A stretch of 64,000 nt of DNA from Ascidia mentula (GCA_947561715.1 OX387203.1:5146001-5210000), one strand, 5' to 3'. Positions 1 to 14,233 are shown, numbered from the stretch's first letter. Notes: a model not told the origin generated them from the sequence alone. Program-made: numbers and translations.

Positions 1-441
1 ATAAGATTTCTTTTGTAACAATAAGAATGTAATTGCGCGAGCTTGTTGCTGGTTAAGTACAATGCCGCAGTACTTCCAAACAATTTGGTGTTCCGCAAGA
101 TTATTTTGATAGAATAAGTGTACCGTGACTCAAAAAGGTTAAAAAATACTGGGTACTGTATACTGTGCCTGTTTTTAAAACATAGGCCGTTGCTATTACT
201 ATGTATTAGACCAAAAGTCTGATAGCAATATAATGTCTACAGAACAAATTACGATGGGAAAGCAGAAATACGATTCATTTTTTTCCTAAAAAAAGTTTCC
301 GCGATTAAATTGCTAAGCGATGCCCTTTGAAACTCAAAACGATGCAAAATTTGGAGAACTACTGGTTTAGGCACAAAGTTGGCTCAATCGGTTGCGGAAA
401 TGTTCAGGAGACAAGATAGATTTTTTTATTATAGTTTCAAA
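1..441. other. 3' flank of the trefoil gene, no gene seen
   Basis: This stretch lies downstream of the minus-strand trefoil gene. Apart from the AATAAA-type signal just past that gene's stop codon I see no open frame with splice support and no RNA gene. Confidence 0.5.
425..430 (-). terminator. polyadenylation signal of the trefoil gene
   Basis: TTTATT on the + strand reads AATAAA on the gene strand, about 12 bases after the stop codon. This would give a very short 3' UTR. It is the only hexamer I noted close to the stop. Confidence 0.45.
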
Positions 442-3400
442 CTAATCTGACTCACATGAGTTGAAATAGATGTAGAAAACGTTGTAGTAACACCACGGAA
501 TTGCGATAGCGGTGGTGATTTGACCGTCGGTTGCGTTACGCACTTCGATATCGGTAAGGAAGACAGGCTGAAAACAAAAAGAAATTAGTCCTTAAACAAA
601 TAAAAAATCCCTGAAACCTTTGCTAACGTTTTTTGAAAAGTTGTTTGCTCATTTTCGATCAAAGAGGATTGCAAAAATATTAATATATATTGTTTCAAAG
701 TTTATATTAATTTGAAGATTCGTATCTTTATCGTCTTACGTTGTAGCAGCAGTACGGGGCGGTTTCACATTCAGCAGCAGAGATACCAATGTAACCACAG
801 TCGAACCTGACAACGAAATAGACGTTAATATTGAAATTATTCTATAACCACATACCGCAAGCGAAAAACAAAACGGATAGGAGTTTGAATTGAATAAATA
901 GCTTTTTTTTATTTATTAATTAAATCAATAACAATTCACTGAACTGCGTGAATCACGAAGCAAACTATCCAGTTAAATGATATTATTCACAAAATACCAT
1001 ATATTCCCCGCAGTTTAATCACTGTCTAAACAGTTTTAAAGCAAAGGTCGCTTTATCAATCTGTATGTTTTAATAACGTCATCAGTCGTGACGTAAACCT
1101 ACCTGGTGCGGAGGTCGTGAAGAGCACAAGTGTTGACTCCGAGCGATTCAAAATGGGCAAAGTAAAGCTGACTACCGGGGTAGACACCAGATGGCAGCAC
1201 AGGGACGTATGGGCGACCAAGACTGGTAAAGTAATTTGGGTCTTGAGATCCGGAAACTGCGAAAATAAACATGTGTTATATAACAAGTAAAATAAGCTAC
1301 ACAAAGGAAATGCTAAAGAAAGAGTGTGTGGTACGTTACAAGTAGATTGTAAAAATCAATACCCAAGTGGTTACATTATAACTTGTAGCAGTTTTGTATG
1401 CTGAAAAGACAATAAATAAAAAAACAACAATCTTATAACAACGTAACAACGTTTTTTCAAAGCTCCAGAGCCAAAATTTTGACCTTGCATACAATCGAAC
1501 CAATGCCTATACATCAACACTGTAACGTAATATTTTGCTAAGAAATGCGCCCGGGGTATTTTTAAATCGTTGTCGTATCGTTATTTAGCAGAAAGCGATA
1601 CTATTTGTTTTGAAAAAACACGAATTTCGATTGTTACGATTGATCGTAACTTGATAACGATGAATGTGAAATTATAGCTCGGTTTTTACAAATCTGACAC
1701 TACCTCAAAACACATACGGCGGCCCTTTAGTGGAACGCACTTACCAGCTGTGGTAATGTATTCGAGGAGCTGTGAGCTTGAAGCACCGCTCTGTGATGCC
1801 AGGAGAATCATTCCCATCAATGGGTCGATGGAGCCCTGCAGGTAAAAACATGACGGAAATTAGCGTTTGTAATAAATCATATAGATATCAAAGTATATGA
1901 GATTCTGCAATAAGTTTTGAGCTTAAAGTGTCCTTTTTGTCTCATCAACATGCCGTGGAAATGTAGAAATCAGTTGCAGTGTAAAGTGAATATAAAAATG
2001 GTAAAATCATTAAAAGTTTTATTTGCAGTTTAATTCTTTTCTGATTGATTTAACCAAACCAAACGATTTACAACAAGTAAAAATTATGTCACAGCCACTA
2101 CAGTCCTCACGTACGGAATTAAGCAGACTTGAGAAATAGAAATCTCTTCCATTGTCAACTCCAAGTAGAAGCGGAAGGATGGAGGAATCAATGAAACCGA
2201 GGTTGGTGAGGTAGTTGATCATAGCAACCTTGTTGTTTCCGTCATTGAATCCACCGTTAAGGAGAATGTGAACCATAGAAGAGTCGAGACCTACGCAGCG
2301 TCACGTCATTCGTTCGGTTAATCATATGAGGCGTGTTTGTTTTCAAAAAAAAAAACAGCATTGGCTGTAAAGTTTACAATTAATCATAATTTTCTCTTTG
2401 CGTGAACGGCTGCACCGTAAATTAACAGCAATATAGTGCAGACAAAATGATTACATGGACACCGATGAAACCTTAGAGACTATCAAATGTTATTCAATGA
2501 CGATTTATGTGCAATGAAACTTTCTCAATTCTTACCAATGCTAGACAAAATCATTTGTCTGATCAGAGCACTGGAATCTTGTCCATTGTTTGTGAAGAGG
2601 GAGAGGAGTTGCGGAGAGGTTACCTTGGCCAACGCAGAAAATATGTAGTTATCTATTGTAAGGGACTGGCGAAGCGCTGGTGTGCCCACAGCTGCTTTTA
2701 GCGCCTTTCGTTGTTCGGCTGCAATATAAACAGTGTATTTGTATCAGCTGTAAAGTTTTTGTTACTGACTTTAAGCTATACAGAACACAACTTGATGGGA
2801 TCTTGTTGTCGTGTTTAAGGTTCATGTTTACAGACTGGTATTTATCACACATCAAAAGCAACTACAATGAAGAGTTTGTTCTAGAAAGGGAAGGGTTTTT
2901 TCTGACCAAACCAAAATGACTTTAAGCTCGACCGCGTGACCGAAATGGCGAAGAATTTTCCCAGGATATATCCGTGTGCGGATCGGAAAGGATAGGCAGG
3001 CACAGGCGTCGCAATGCTTTAGCGAATGTTTTGCCCTCAGGCAGCACAAGGCCGGTGCCGATCGATCCACTAACAACCCGTTGCCATCACGACTATCCGG
3101 ACACAAACTTGCCACAACCAATAAGGTGCTTACATGCAAATTGATACGTTTTTACAGTACAGTAAAGTTATAAACCAAAGGGTTTTCGGGGAACGGGTGA
3201 TTATCAGGAACAAGATGATCTTTTAGCTATTATAGGATCTATATGAAAACATAAAAAATTAAACGCACTGCATAACTATGATAACTAGCGCAATTGTTGA
3301 CTTATGTAGAAATGATAATATTTTGTGTAAATATTTTAAGTTGCATTTGTTCTGAGCAAACCAAGCAAACCAGTTTTACAGGTATGTCACCTAAATAGTT

Positions 3401-5928
3401 CCAATCTATATTTGTTTTTCAAAGCGGTCACGTCTTTCTAAACTTGTACTATAACCAGTTACGGCAAAGGTAATCACCGTCTATTATTCTAAAATTTGTT
3501 TAAATATTCAAATTTCTTGCAATAAATGTACTTTAGTTGGATAGGAAGTACACTGGTCAATTTCCCCAAAAATCGTTTGAGAAAAACTCTAGGCCAGAGC
3601 GGTTTAAACGTTCACAGCCTGACTTGCCAAAGGGAAATACAAAAGGGTAACGATGAAGGATGAACTTACGAGAAAGAAGTTCTTGCAATGCTGGTGAGGT
3701 AATCAGGTATTGGAAAAGTGTGGCCTCGTGTCCAGATGTGATATTGGAGCAGCTGCATGAGGCACGAGATTGCTTCAAAGTACCCCTGTAAAACACATAG
3801 GGTTACGCATTTAGATTACGTTTCATTTTTGCATTGTTTTATTTGCGGTTAAATATAAATCACATGGTGGCAATTCAATGTAGCCGGAATCAGCCAATAC
3901 TAAACAAGTGTTTAAAGACATCGCGGTTTAAAAGCTACCCGCACCACAAACTGTAATACAAGTGGCAAAACAGCGTGTGTGTCCATATTTACAGACAAAT
4001 AAAAGGAATTTTTTTACAACATACTCGCAAGTTGCCTCATCAAGGACCATCATTATGAGACCAGGAAGTTGATCTGGTAACTTCGTTGTGATATCTGTTG
4101 GAAATTACGATAAGGTCTATGATAACTGGTCTATTCTACTTTCTTACAAGGATTATGCGGCTGTTAGTTATAAACCAGTTCATGGCTGCTGTCACCGCAT
4201 TATAGGTAGAAAAAGTTTACAATACTGTCGTTTGTTTAATGTCTACAGCAATTATCCATAAAAAATAAATGTGTCAAGGTTAAAAATAAAAGGTAACAAA
4301 CGACAACAAAACACGTGGAACCCCAACTTACTCTTTTTTGAGAATTGGTTAAAGAGAGAAACCCAGAACATGATGTCAGTCTGTTCTTCACAAACGCACA
4401 TTTCTCCTTCAGGAAGTTCATCAGCTTCGCTGACGATGTCGTTGGCTTCGCAACCGCGTTCGGTGGTCATGGCAATGAGGGGTAGCACCGTCTGTTCATC
4501 TTCTGGGCCTATAACGAAAATATCGCTGTCTTACCAAGAAAAATAAGGGTTGTTTGGTCTGTTTTTGAGCTAGCCATGATAAGTAGGCATATCATACGAA
4601 TGCAAAACAAAATAGTAACAAAATACTTACAATGTCCCGAAGTGTCTTTAGTTTTCCTGCAGAATTGGTTGACGGCGAGCAGAATCGACAAAACCTGCTC
4701 CTGGGTGGTTTTTCCATCACGTTTAAGCAGTGGCAACAATTCTGTCAGAATTCTCATAGACTCGGCTAAAAAATTAAAATTTGTTTTTGAATAATTACGA
4801 CAGAGCGTTTGCACAAAACAATTAACGTGGTAAATTTTTGCAGCACTATGAGCGTTTACAAGTCATTTTGTGTGATGTGAATTCAACACAACGAAAGCTT
4901 ATTTCGTAATTTCATAAATATAAATAGTTGATATAATCGTATATATTGTTGAACGAATTCAAATAAAAGTACAAATTCATGTCAAAATAGTTTTTTTCAT
5001 AACACTCGTTGTCAAGTATAGTTCTGTTAAATACAACAATAAGTCTTTGTCATTCTTACTGTGAGTGAGACCAGCTGAATTGAGTACATTCATCTGTATT
5101 TGTTTGGAGAAATCCAAGTTGTCATACATGAGGTAAGGAACGACAATGTCAATGGTGTCAGTAACATTTCCTGGAGACAGGTTGTTATCGTGATTAAAAA
5201 ACAGTCACACGACTAATAAGTTATATAGTTTTAAAAAGATTTTAAAAGCTTGCAGTTTATAATTAATCGTGTTTGTTTTTCCCAATAACATTAACGAGGC
5301 TAACCAAAATCGTAAGTCAGTAAAATTTTGGCATTTTCAGCAACAAATTATTCAGAGTAGCAAATCTTACTCAATAAGTTCAAACCAAACGAATTGAAAA
5401 AAACAAACAAATAAAGATTAAAACAACTTCGAACCTCCGTTTCTGTTGACCAGCACAAGAGCGGATGAGAGGAGAGCCATATTATCGATATCTGTGCAAA
5501 AATAAAATATTCTAAACTCCCAAATTATTTCCACGGTGTGTGCATGAGTGGTAAAAAATAAAACATTGGAATCTACTTAATGGATTAAGAACAAAAACTA
5601 ACAGTTTAATATTATTATTTTAGTTTTATAAATTTGCACATAACTTCAACTTTAGGACGTAAAAATTGTCAGGTGTGTGTTAAACAAAACCCTCACCATA
5701 TCCTGTTTCGTCAGGTCGTGAATTCGTTGGCACTAAACAAACAACAATTGGTAAGAAACTCTATTTTATTTCCGAATTAATGTAATGTGTTTTTGGCCTC
5801 GAGCCTGCGAGCGTTCGTCATTTCATTGTTTAGAAACTTTTACAAAACAAATACATAATGCTGCCTCGTGGACACTTACCAGCGCACACAACTGCCGCTA
5901 GAGCGAGCACTAGAGCTGCTATCTTCAT
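442..5928 (-). CDS. secreted protein with C-terminal trefoil (P-type) domain
   Basis: Fourteen exons, minus strand: 5928-5880, 5732-5697, 5491-5435, 5170-5060, 4765-4631, 4508-4332, 4094-4025, 3785-3670, 2652-2536, 2290-2115, 1835-1745, 1256-1103, 806-740, 567-442. All joins are GT-AG and in phase, giving 493 residues. The N-terminus MKIAALVLALAAVVCA is a clear signal peptide. Residues about 30-415 are Leu/Ile/Ser-rich, with a Cys-containing stretch (CRKTK, GHCPED, MCVCEE, ATCEG, SCSCS), and match no family I recognise. The C-terminus carries the trefoil pattern: Cys422, Cys433 followed by GYIGIS, Cys443, Cys449-Cys450, then IPWCYYN with Cys478. In canonical trefoil domains about ten residues separate the CC pair from the last Cys; here there are 27, with an intron inside the loop. 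Trefoil proteins usually act extracellularly in mucus or egg coats; the role here is inferred only. Confidence 0.85.
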
Positions 5929-8900
5929 TCTGTTTGCTCTGCAAAAAAGGACAATGTAAGCAAAAATTTAAACAATTCTTTTAAACAAGCGGTGTTACTA
6001 CTCGGAGCAAGGGCGTTAACCTTTGCCAGGATTACTTGCAAACACGGCAATTAAACGATATTTAAATTAATCGCCTATAAAAGCGGTCAATGCATCACGG
6101 CGAAAAATGCTATGACACCAACGATACAACTTTTTGTAGCATGTCAAATATTTGTGGCATTCAGGTGTTTTGTTTGCAATATCACAGGCTTTACAGTGGG
6201 CAACAAGATTTCTACATCCACCACTGTGGTCAGTTAAATGATACTGTTCGTCATAATTAAGACTCACTGTGACGAAACAGTGGCAGTTTCGTTACGTGTT
6301 AACGGACGTCCGACAGACGCCCTGTTGGTAATTGAAGTCACGTAATCACCAAATTGTCATTTTCCTCCCAGCAATAAACTCATAATTTACAGACCACGGC
6401 GCTCAGGTTAATTACCGCGAAACGACCCTGCGGTCGAGGACCAATAGTACTTGAGTTACACGCGGAAGTATTACGTGCAACGGTTTGCTTTGTGACACAG
6501 TTAAAATATGCGCGGTTGGCGTTAAAGTTCTTCCGGCCAAGAGGTGCCAGTCCACAAAGCGGACAGCCTGAGGGCAGTTTTGACCTGGCGCAAGGCTGCT
6601 CAAGACCGAGGGCGTTGTCTGCCGGCGTTTAGGCGTTATTAACAATGTCCTGTTCACCTGGTTTGGTTTAAAAAATTGAAACAATTACCGCAAAGGGAGG
6701 ACGAACGCTACAAAAATGTTATATCCGCCATGAAGGTTGCCAGATAAATAAAAACAAAACATTGCGTTTGCGTTTTATAACGTGTTTGTTTCAAGTGCAA
6801 TGGAAGAAGTTTTAATAATATATTGCTGTTTCAAAAGTTTGAGCTAATTAGTCTTTTGACATAAATGCACTTTCAATGTATTGCATTAATAAATCTTAAA
6901 GATGGCCAACCAAATTACAAAGAAATAAAAGCGAAGTCATAAAAATCGCACACACCGATTGCAACAGTGCAAAAAATACAAATTAAAAAAATTATTCTAC
7001 ATTAATTCCAATCACAGTAAACCAATCTGTTTTCAATTATAGTCAAGTTACGACAAAGGGCGTTTCACAAATCATAATCGCTATCACACATATTTGCAAT
7101 AAGAGTCACTTTTATTTCGGTTCGATATTACGCAAAATTAATCCACGTAATTTTGTATTTGCGCCACATTAGAGTTCAAAACTAAATGTATGCAACATAC
7201 CTCTTTTTTTAAAAGCAGCAAAAATCCACAGTAAAGTTGGGCTTGCAACTGTAGTTCAGCCTGGAAGCACTCGAGTTTCGAATGATGTCTATCCACTCTC
7301 GCGCCGCCTTTCAAATATGGGCGCCCAAACTTTTTTCTCACCCTGACATCAGTGGCTGGCAACCTGGGCGCGCCTTTCCGCACGCAGACACTGTCTTGCG
7401 CCTTCGCAACGTGGCCCCAGGCACTCCCGGCTAATTGTTATCGGCGATGACCGGAGTTCTAGAACACTTCCGCGGTTGTGTGGTTTAGAATGCAAATCAC
7501 GAATGTGGTGGCTTTCTCACAAGATTCTATTTCAATAAGCGTTGTTTTTAGTGATACTGACGATGCAGAATAATAGACGAAATATATATATCAAAAACGA
7601 GAAACAAAAGAGCTCTACTTTCTCAAAAGATTTATCATCCCGTGGAATCAAAAATTCGCAGTTTTGTAGCAAAACGATGGTTTTAGAAGCTGGCAATAAC
7701 CACAAAAAGTCGCACTAAACAACACGAATTCCATCAATGGTTATAGGGACGTCGTTTGTATAAAATAACAAACGTATTTCAATAGGAATGAATTCCATTT
7801 CCATGAATAGGAGTTTTGTTTTATCTGCCAAATTGTTAATGTTTTGTAATTTAAAGGAAGACCAAAATAAAACGATCACAAAATATCAAATAATTTGGTG
7901 TAGGACTTTTTCAATTTCACTTAAAAAAAATTATTTCTATACACCACTGAGTTTACTTTATATTATATTTAAAGGTAATTTCGAATATTCGGTGGCTATT
8001 CTTAGACGATTTCGGGGAAAATAGTCATCCTAGAACAATAGAACGCGAATCGGGGGGTGTTTGTTGCGTATAAGAATGTAAACAAGGTTACTGTGGCGGT
8101 TTCTAAGCGAAACATAAATCTGCTTTTCCCAAACAAACCTGAAGCAAAGGCAAACTCTACTTTGTGAACCGTTCGTCTAATTTCGTAATGCTATTTTTAC
8201 CGACGGTTCTATGCACCAATGTTTCTATGAGCAACATAAACAATACGTTATAAAGTGCCAAGAAATTATGGATAAAAATAATAATCAAGGCTTAGCAGTT
8301 GACCCCAAAAGTTGCTTCTGACTTCGAAAAGTTCAAAGCAATCGCAACTTGGATATAATCCTAATGGAAAATGAATAACTTCCTTTTTAGAGAGTTTGGT
8401 GGATTACGACGTGCTTTAGAAAATTGTCATCCCAGAATTTATTGTTTGAAATAAAAGGTTGAAAGTTTGGAATATGGGCATACAAACTGTTTTGCAATTT
8501 GAGTCAACGGGTTATTTAAACCACACATCTACGTATGGGTCAGTCGTTTCGCTACAACGTTGTGTCGTTTTATGAAGTTTAGTCCCCCCCCGAAGCGGCT
8601 TTTCACGTGGCCCACAATTAAACGAAGGGGCGAGGTGTGTGAATCTGACGCGTTTTCGGTCATTGTGACGTCGAAAAAGGGGTCGTAGTTATGATCGATT
8701 AGCATTCGGAGCAAGTTCTCTGTCCTGTTAATTGCACGAACGTGTTAAGATTACGGTAACTGATTGCCCGACGATGACAAGTGACAGCCGCCCGAACTTC
8801 CTCGCTGTATTATGACCTCATCCGCTTTTGAAAAGAAGTTTACTGGAAGACTTGACCTTCTAACAACGCTCTTGTCCGATTTCTATTGCTTTTACTGTGA

Positions 8901-11900
8901 TGGAACAACCAAAAGTAAGTGGCCGACTGCCAATAAAATATCTAGACATGCATTAAAATGCACTTAATGTTAAATATTTTTGCAACGAGTTCAATGTATT
9001 TTACAACTGCGTATCACATGACTTTTTTGGTTTGTAGGCAGTTGGTGTTAAGAATTAGTACATTATATCTTTTATATATTCAATCTTATCAAGAAATGTA
9101 GGACGCGTGGCTCGCGTCTGCGGCATTTTCGTCGCAATGAAACAACACTTATCCGAAACGATGACAATAAGATGTAATTAGCGTTCCTGCGGACGCGGTG
9201 TGGCATCAAACCATATCAAGTCGTTTCATGTTTAATTGCTGTCGCACGATTCACAAAAATCCAAAGCACTACAGTCGCCAAAAACTCTCGGAAAGTCGAC
9301 GAGGTCTTTCTTGACGCGAGGTACCGCCTTTTGCCCCACTTTAGTGAGTAATTAGCCGCACTATGGCCGTGCACCATCTTCTAAAACTCGTGCGAGTGCC
9401 AATGAACGTGGGAATACGTGCTCGTGTCAGGTGGTGCTGTGTGATGCTGCGCTTGGTTGAATTCATTGAAGAATATTTCTAATTACTATCCAACCATCCT
9501 GTCGTCCACGTGAATGGTCAAGAGAATAAATTATAAAGCTTCGAAAAGTCAGTCCGCTGGGTTTTGTCATTAATGGATAAGTGGGAACTTATACAGACCC
9601 AACTACAACCTCTGGACATATAGATATATACTAGTACCTAACATTCTATGTATAAATGGTTTGAACTTGTGAAAAGCTTCACCAAACCACAAGCTATATT
9701 CTCCAAAAAAAAACATTCGACAGCTAAAAAAGGATAGGATATTCCACATTCACTTTTGTGATGCTGTGTAGTGAATACTTGTTTTGATATTATAGATTTG
9801 TGCCACTCTTACTTAGGGGTCATGACTCTTTGTTAAAATGACATAAAAATATGAGGTAAGTTAACAACAAGCACAAATATTACAACTAAGAACCGTATAT
9901 GACACCCGTGTTTAAGTCAAACAGTGTTATGTGATTAAAAGTTTCGCGGACAAAATCGGTTTGCGCTCAACTTTGTCACTTGCCTGTGCAAAGAACAGCC
10001 TGACCTGGCATCATCACCTGGCCTCAGGGCACCATAACTCTGTGCTGTTGGTCGACCACAAAATCAAGCCAGGCCTCGGGGCGGAGAACATTGTTCCTGC
10101 GAGCTCCACGGACGGTCTGCGCTCTGTTCCTTTTTTTTTCACGCGGAAATTTTTTTCATTCTTTTCTGCAAAAAATAGCTTTTTCTTCTGTACGCGTGTG
10201 ACTTGTTTGTGTGTTTGGAGACAAGTGTCACAGGCTGACACAAAAAAACACCAACAACAAAATTTACGCAGCAATATAATTGTTGTCCTGTCTTATTGAT
10301 TATATGTTGCTGGTGCCGTAGGGGAATATGTTCGATCCTATATGAAACACTGATAATACAAATTCTCAACCACCTTTCCATACGCACTGAACAAACAATA
10401 AAAATAAAAACCTAGACTTTTGCCCAAAAACGTCGATCGAAGGTCATTTCAAGGTCATCGCGTGGGTCTCGGTTTACCGCGAGTTAAGTCGGTCGGTGAG
10501 TTCTTTTGTAAGCTTAAGTTGTTCTCCCGCTTCAAGAAAGCCGAATCAATGTCGAATTGTGATTGGCTTGATTGAAAGTTTGCAAATGTCACTAAATTTA
10601 AACGATGTGTTTGTATATATGTGTCCAAAGTTTTAACTGCTCTTTTGCCGTTACAAACTGCAGAAGACCTTAGCATAGCAAACGACATTACGAGACGAAT
10701 TCGCCCGACGGCTTTTCTCACAAGAATCGCCGGAGACAACGACGGGTTCTGCCCTGGGGCTAATTGTCGTATGGTACGGAATATCTCTGCTAAGTCAGAC
10801 TGCTTTCTTCGCTTAGGGCCGCACTTCTTTGGCGTGCCATCTGGATCGCGTCCTGGTGGCCAACGCAACTTGTAACACAAACCACACGTCCTATACGGAG
10901 AAATATATTTTCGGGTATCATTGCAAAATACCTCGCATATTTCAAGGAAACATTAGAAATGTTTTATTGCTATCATCTTAGTTATCAATGAACCCAATGG
11001 ATTACATTTTTTTTGGAGACTATTGTTGTTTTTTGAAAACAAGTTGTTAAAAGCATTGATTTTTATATATATTTTGGCAATAAGTCTAAAACCCAATTAC
11101 CGCACACAAAAATATGCAAAGGCTTCGCCGAAGACAGCATCCTTTACCTGCGTCATTAAATAAATTTTCGCGCTTTGAATTGTTTTGTTGCGCTCCATCA
11201 ATATTTGGCTGCAATTTGAGCGAAACGAGCAAGATGACCTCTAAACAAACTGACCGTCAACTCGTTATCGAACTTTAGCTGGGGTTGGTCAACAAATAAA
11301 CTTTCACCGGAACGTAAAAAAATGTGCTCAGCAATTGCTCGTGTCGTCCGCACCACACCCAACAGTAATGGCAGTATGGGACACACTTTGGCATAGTCTT
11401 CTTAGCCTAACTTGGCGAGAAAATGTGTTAGGCTATAATATTCGAGACGCCCTACATTGTTTGTTGAACGCTTAAGGAGTGTGAGACGGAATACAAGAAG
11501 CAAAACAATTCGCTTTGTGCTTTGTAAAGTATTTGTACTTTACAAAGTCCAATACTAATTACTTTGTTGAAATCGTAAATTATTGCAATTTAGTAGTTGA
11601 GCAGAAAATATTTGGCTATAATCTAATGCAATGTGTTTTTGATAGGTCATACCGTTTTTTTGTTGCGGGATATAACAATACTACGTATCGCCATGCAGGA
11701 TTAACAGCGCCAACTGGCGGAAAACAAAACTTAGGGTTTTGCTTCAAGGTACGAACCCATGTTATGCGAAACGAAGTCGCAAAATTCGAAGCAAATAAAC
11801 AATAAACTACATATATCGCTGGTGTATAATCATTTGTTGACATGTAAATCTACCACAACTTTATACAAACCCCATTTATCATTATTCCATGGCTCAAAGT

Positions 11901-12347
11901 AAGATACTCTCGTACAAATGTAACACGCCAGCCAGAGAATACTCTTTGCAGTAAAATAATCACAATCTATCTGCATTAGCAGGAGTCATAAGAAGCCTTC
12001 AACTTAAAAATGCACTTTTTGTACTGACTTGTGTTTCGCGCTTTTTTCCAAATCCCATCATGGAAACGTTTTATACTTTTTTGAAAAAATTATGATTAAC
12101 CCAGCCATCAATCGAAAATTGTAAAAATAAACATTTTAAAAGTAAGAATGGTTCAATTTTCTTTAAACCGTAAATTAGTGTAATTTTGTTAAAAAAAGGG
12201 TGCATGTTGATAAACTAAGTGAAGCGTGAAGGAAAAATGGGCTGGTCTAAAGGTCGCTTTGATATAAAAGTTGCTGCCTAATGTTGTGGTTGTTATTCGT
12301 CTGTTTAATCCCCATTGCTTGATAGGATTGTTAGACCGACATTGTCA
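5929..12347. other. intergenic region between the trefoil gene and HACD
   Basis: About 6.4 kb lies between the trefoil gene start (minus) and the HACD start (plus), so it holds both divergent promoters. Only short open frames occur. The longest is on the minus strand at 10455-10880; it has no early ATG and no family resemblance. A CTGANGA...GAAATATATAT repeat motif lies at 7557-7592. GC-richer patches (about 7240-7450, 8560-8830, 9100-9560) stand out from the AT-rich background and could be regulatory, but I see no specific site I can defend. Confidence 0.5.
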
Positions 12348-14037
12348 ATGGCAGCCGCAGCTTCGAACACCAAAAAGCAAAGTTCTGTTGCCCAAGCATG
12401 GCTAATATTGTACAATGTTGCCATGACCGCAGGGTAAGTAAAGTAACAAAACATGTTGTTTGCTCTTGTAACAAACTTTCTTTACCTAACGAATTTTTTT
12501 GGTACTGTGTACCACTGATCGACTAATGTAGTAAGTATGGTGTTATTTTGCAGATGGCTTGTTATTGGCCTCGGAATACTTAACCACTTCTACAAGCACC
12601 GTACATATAAAGGTTTATATCAATTAGTTGAAAAACAGCTGCTTTTCTTTCAAAGTTCAGCCATCTTTGAGGTTGGTACAAAAAAGTGCTTTTGTTTTTG
12701 TTTTATCTGATCAGTTTTTATCACGCAGATAATCCATGCTGCAACTGGGATTGTCAGATCCAATGTAATGTTGACGACTATGCAAGTTTTTTCCAGAGTT
12801 GGTATTGTGTGGGGTGTAATTCAGCCTGTGGCTCAGGTACGAGCAGTCCAAAATCACAAATACTTTATACTCATCAAATATTATGCTATTGTTACTGGCA
12901 TTTTGTATTTTAATTAATCTGTTCTTCTGGCACAATTGAACTTACTTTTGTTTACTGACAGTTCATCTGCTATTTACCTTGGCTTCCTTTAGGTAATGGT
13001 GCAGAACACAACTTAACGTTGGTGAATAAATTTATCTGTAGCAGAAAAACAGATTAATTAAAACAAATGTTTTATAGGAATGACTGTGTTTTGCTTCTTT
13101 AATATAAAGTTTTAAAAGTGATAAAAACCTTTCTTGATGACAGGTTCACAACACGGAGGGCATCCCAATGTTATTGGTGGCATGGACAGTAACTGAAATC
13201 ATCCGATACCTTTATTACACTTTTATGTTGTTGGGCGGAACACCATACCCCATAGTATGGTTGAGGTATTTACTGCATTTATTGTATATCCACAGCTTTT
13301 TGAAGTGCCTTATAACTTTAGCAGCAACAAGGTGTTATAAAATAAACTCTAAAAATTTTTGTAATTCTGTTATCCGCCGCGAAACCTACCGAAACTTATT
13401 TTTTCCATGCCTTTCAACCCTCGCTTTGCATTACAAAAATTGAAACAGACTGGTGTAGATTAACAAGGTCTGGCTGTATTGCACAATCCTAAACAGTTTA
13501 TTATATTGTATAAATTGTGCAACATCTTCACAAACAAATAAATAATGTGTAAAAACTCAAGTTTGACGAGGAGTTTTATTTTTCAGATATTCCCTCTTCA
13601 CCGTTTTGTATCCTCTTGGCGTAACTGTAAGCATTCTGTGTAACATTGCAAGTAAGATATAGTGATATTATTATTGTATGTTTTGTTCACAGGGAGAACT
13701 GCTGAGTATATACAACAGTTTGAAACCTGTCAGAGACAGTCAAATGTACTCTATATTCCTACCAAATCAATTCAACTTCTCCTTGGATTATCATATTGTT
13801 CTAATTGGCACCATACCATTTTACTTCATATGTAAGTTTTGCTAAATGTACTACAAGTTTCATTGAGTTGTTCTGTGAATAAACTGTATATTATATTTTA
13901 CATTTGGTGTGGAATTTTATTGATTAACTTTTATTTTTTCAACAGTTTTTCCCCAACTTTATTTCCACATGTTTGCGCAAAGAAAGAAGGCACTTGGTCT
14001 CAGTTCAACTCCTTCCTCACCAAAGAAAGTCAACTGA
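12348..14037 (+). CDS. HACD2: very-long-chain (3R)-3-hydroxyacyl-CoA dehydratase
   Basis: Seven exons: 12348-12433, 12554-12671, 12729-12836, 13144-13265, 13587-13626, 13693-13831, 13946-14037. All are GT-AG and in phase, giving 234 residues, the normal family size. HACD/Phs1 enzymes dehydrate 3-hydroxyacyl-CoA to trans-2-enoyl-CoA, the third step of microsomal fatty-acid elongation, in the ER membrane. Visible hallmarks are LILYNVAMTAGWLVIG at the first membrane segment, the central HAATGIVRSN and IQPVAQ blocks, and VLYPLGVTGELLSIY. The catalytic pair Tyr153 and Glu160 has the seven-residue spacing known for yeast Phs1 (Tyr149/Glu156). The protein ends KKVN, a KKxx dilysine ER-retrieval signal. 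Assignment to HACD1 or HACD2 is uncertain because this gene may be the single ancestral form. Intron 3 carries a small TIR repeat. Confidence 0.93.
12909..13063. mobile_element. MITE-like repeat with TTAATTAATCTG ends, in HACD intron 3
   Basis: The left end TTTAATTAATCTGTTCTTCT is mirrored at the right end by CAGATTAATTAAA (inverted), with roughly 25 bases of TIR and about 155 bases in all. Related copies or fragments lie at about 22078-22172, 35449-35525, 42573-42732 and 59189-59385, all in introns. No coding capacity; a non-autonomous DNA element is the simplest reading. Confidence 0.6.
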
Positions 14038-14233
14038 TATTGTTGCTGGCTTATTGTTTAATTCAAACACTTGATTGTGTTAAAGTCAGGCTTTGTAATC
14101 AAGCCAAGTTGTAGGAATTGTTGCAGCTGCTTTATTGACTGTATGTGTGCTTACTTTCAGAAAACGTGGATGAAAATTGTTGTTAATTGTTTGCTTAATG
14201 ATGAAGCAGTTGCGGCAAATGTGGTTTCTATGC

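Noticed and set aside
10455-10880. 141-codon minus-strand open frame
   Set aside because: It begins at a non-ATG codon, lacks an early methionine, has no family resemblance and no clear splice sites linking it to other exons; treated as intergenic.
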